Positions 60,268 to 64,000 of a stretch of 64,000 nucleotides of DNA are shown here, in pieces. Each line of letters opens with the position of its first letter. The first letter of the stretch is position 1. The translations under genes and the position numbers were made by a program. The notes under the pieces are model-generated. The model saw only the letters and a list, made by a program, of their open reading frames with translations, searched no databases and was not told the origin of the DNA. Source of the stretch: Mycolicibacterium sarraceniae (GTDB lineage Bacteria > Actinomycetota > Actinomycetes > Mycobacteriales > Mycobacteriaceae). The stretch covers positions 4,216,001 through 4,280,000 of the forward strand of contig NZ_AP022595.1 of assembly GCF_010731875.1 (NCBI RefSeq). Reading direction: 5' to 3'.

Positions 60268-61641
60268 GCGGTCATCACCCGGTGGGGCTGACCGGGCCTC
60301 CAGCTCCGCGAGATAGTCAGCCCAGTCCAGGCTGTCCACCGGGTTGGCTTTGAGCAGCTCGGGCTCTCCGGCCGGGAAGGTCCGCATCACGCCGGGGCCA
60401 CTGCCGCGGGTCTCGAACCGCACGCTGACCACACCGTGGCCGGCACCCTGCACCCAGCCGTGGCCGAAGCCGGCATGGCTGACATCGTCGCCGATACGCC
60501 AGCCGGCGGCGTCGAGCACGGACTCCGGCACCGGCACATGGGTGTCCACCGTGTCAGCAGCAGCCGCATCGAATTGTTCGAGGTCGGGGAACAGCGACTC
60601 TTGGCGGACATCGGATAGGCCCGAAAAGCCAACGCCGAGAAGGCGAATGGGGCCGACCTCGCGCGGGTCGAGCAGCAGTCGGTGTGCGGTGGCACTGAGC
60701 GTGCCGGCATCTCCGGAGGCATACGGCAGCGTCGCCGAGCGGGTGAGCGTGGTCATATCCGACCGCTTGAGTTTGACAGTCACCGTGCGGGCCCCGCGGC
60801 CGTCACGCTCCAAACGCCGGTGGGCGTGCTCGGCGATCGGGCCGATGGCATCACGCAGCTGCTCGATGGTGGTCAGGTCGGCGGGGAATGTCGACTCGGC
60901 GCTGATCTGCTTGGCCTCGGCACGTTCGGCGACCGGCCGGTCGTCGACACCGCGAGCGAGGCGATGCAGTGCGACGCCGACGGCGCCGCCCAGGATGCTG
61001 GCAGCTTCGGTATCGGACAGGGCGGCCAGCTGACCGATGGTTTCAATGCCGAGCCGGTGCAGTTTCTCCCCGGCCACTGGGCCGATCCCCCACAACCGGC
61101 GCACCGGAAGGCCATCGAGCAGGGGCCGTTCCTCATCGCGGCGGACCACTCGCAGCCCGTCGGGTTTGGCCAGTTCCGAGGCGATCTTGGCGATCTGCTT
61201 GCCCGATCCGGCACCGACCGAGGCGACCAGGCCGGTCTCTTCGCGCACCCGCCTGCGCAGCAGAGCGGCGAATTCCTCGACGTCCGCGGCACTGGCCCCG
61301 ACCAGTTCGGCCGGTTCCCCGAAGGCCTCGTCGAAGGACAGTTGCTCCAGTACGGGCACCATCGCCCGCACGGTGTCCAGCACGCGACGGCTCGCGACGC
61401 CGTAGACCACTCCGCGGGGGGGCAGCACCACCGCGGGCGCTCCGACCATGCGGCGGGCCTGATGCATCGGCATCGCCGAGCGCGCGCCGAACACCCGGGC
61501 CTCGTAACTGGCCCCGGCCACCACACCGCGGCCGCCGAGCCCGCCGACCAGCACCGGCCGGCCGCGCAGCGTCGGGCGGGTCAGCTGCTCGACGGATGCG
61601 AAGAACGCATCCATGTCGAAGTGCAGGACCCAGCGCTCCAT
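60232..61641 (-). CDS. dinB: DNA polymerase IV (Y family), DinB1-type
   Basis: A 469-residue translesion polymerase. Catalytic acids: [15 protein letters not shown] (N-terminus) and [32 protein letters not shown] is the fingers motif. A clamp-binding motif QESLF is at about residue 345, so the protein probably docks on the sliding clamp as DinB1 does. The C-terminal ~60 residues ([20 protein letters not shown]) form an added module also seen in Rv1537. The C-terminus carries RSAPPGDD twice from a recent duplication. Confidence 0.94.
   Translation of the reverse strand: MERWVLHFDMDAFFASVEQLTRPTLRGRPVLVGGLGGRGVVAGASYEARVFGARSAMPMHQARRMVGAPAVVLPPRGVVYGVASRRVLDTVRAMVPVLEQLSFDEAFGEPAELVGASAADVEEFAALLRRRVREETGLVASVGAGSGKQIAKIASELAKPDGLRVVRRDEERPLLDGLPVRRLWGIGPVAGEKLHRLGIETIGQLAALSDTEAASILGGAVGVALHRLARGVDDRPVAERAEAKQISAESTFPADLTTIEQLRDAIGPIAEHAHRRLERDGRGARTVTVKLKRSDMTTLTRSATLPYASGDAGTLSATAHRLLLDPREVGPIRLLGVGFSGLSDVRQESLFPDLEQFDAAAADTVDTHVPVPESVLDAAGWRIGDDVSHAGFGHGWVQGAGHGVVSVRFETRGSGPGVMRTFPAGEPELLKANPVDSLDWADYLAELEARSAPPGDDRSAPPGDDIEHG
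60247..60294. repeat. 24-bp tandem duplication in the ansA/dinB overlap
   Basis: A 24-bp unit at 60247-60270 is repeated at 60271-60294 with one mismatch in the last bases. The first copy contains the ansA stop codon; on the other strand the two copies encode RSAPPGDD twice near the end of DinB. Confidence 0.9.
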
Positions 61642-61647
61642 GCCTCG

Positions 61648-61653
61648 ATCCTA
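61648..61653 (-). promoter_or_regulatory. Putative -10 (TAGGAT) of dinB
   Basis: TAGGAT on the minus strand ends 6 nt before the dinB ATG at 61641, suggesting a leaderless transcript independent of ileS. Confidence 0.5.
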
Positions 61654-61661
61654 TTGCCCGC

Positions 61662-61718
61662 CGAGTGGCCACTTATCACACGATATTTGCCTTGTATGCG
61701 TGCATAACTGGCCACTCG
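61662..61718. repeat. Long inverted repeat between ileS and dinB
   Basis: Arms 61662-61676 and 61704-61718 match in 14 of 15 bases as an inverted repeat; each contains GTGGCCA or its complement, and 27 nt separate them. The AT-rich loop has its own small TATGC-GT-GCATA palindrome. It could be a transcription terminator for ileS, or a copy of a dispersed intergenic palindrome. Confidence 0.55.
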
Positions 61719-61745
61719 TCACTGAGCCGATCTGCCGCCAAAGTC

Positions 61746-64000
<2,255 letters not shown>

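Overview
The window is a dense, very GC-rich actinobacterial chromosome segment. Gene content and gene order match the Rv1536-Rv1619 stretch of Mycobacterium tuberculosis H37Rv, read in reverse. Three things point to a rapidly growing (Mycolicibacterium-type) species: gltB-gltD sits next to pyk instead of far away as in H37Rv, bioQ replaces the phiRv1/REP13E12 region beside bioB, and many genes between the conserved blocks differ. The species is inferred from family recognition and synteny; no database search was run.

Layout. (1) 1-9.1 kb, minus strand: a 3'-truncated DUF2156 membrane protein, tesB, pyk and the two glutamate synthase genes. (2) 9.3-11.5 kb: a DUF2752 protein, a TM2-domain protein and a 13E12-family DUF222/HNH gene lying between otherwise syntenic genes. 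(3) 11.6-17.8 kb: the trp block trpE-(TIGR02234 membrane protein)-trpC-trpB-trpA-lgt, with most junctions overlapping by 4 nt. bcp diverges from trpE. (4) 18.3-20.1 kb: an accessory patch with a LeuA-like remnant, a GntR/FCD regulator and a lone ABC ATPase. (5) 20.1-26.4 kb: hisD-C-B-H-A-impA-F-I. There is no trpF, so the HisA-type protein (PriA) probably serves both pathways. (6) 26.5-33.7 kb: a LysE-type exporter, a truncated nitroreductase-like remnant, nadA-B-C diverging from the repressor nrtR across a 23-bp palindrome, a secreted lipase, a DUF2567 protein and bsaP. (7) 33.8-39.1 kb: biotin synthesis (bioB, bioQ, a 2H phosphoesterase, bioD, bioF, bioA) with two TGAAC-N3-GTTCA boxes. (8) 39.2-47.8 kb: an acyltransferase-3/SGNH protein and the trehalose operon glgX(treX)-treY-treZ. 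(9) 47.8-53.5 kb: ilvA, gene remnants, a 64-residue membrane protein and dnaE1. (10) 53.6-64 kb: a DUF202 gene broken by an amber codon, a SecD-P1-like protein, a polytopic membrane protein divergent from a polysaccharide pyruvyl transferase, rarD, an RluA-family pseudouridine synthase, lspA, ansA, dinB1 and a 5'-truncated ileS.

Regulation visible in the sequence. Many first genes have a TANNNT-like -10 box 6-9 nt before an ATG or GTG, the signature of leaderless mycobacterial transcripts (pyk, bcp, nrtR, bioQ, bioA, glgX, ansA, dinB1 and others). NrtR and BioQ boxes overlap such promoters. At three convergent gene ends the two stop codons interlock in a CTAG palindrome. No tRNA, rRNA, IS element, CRISPR array or prophage was recognised.
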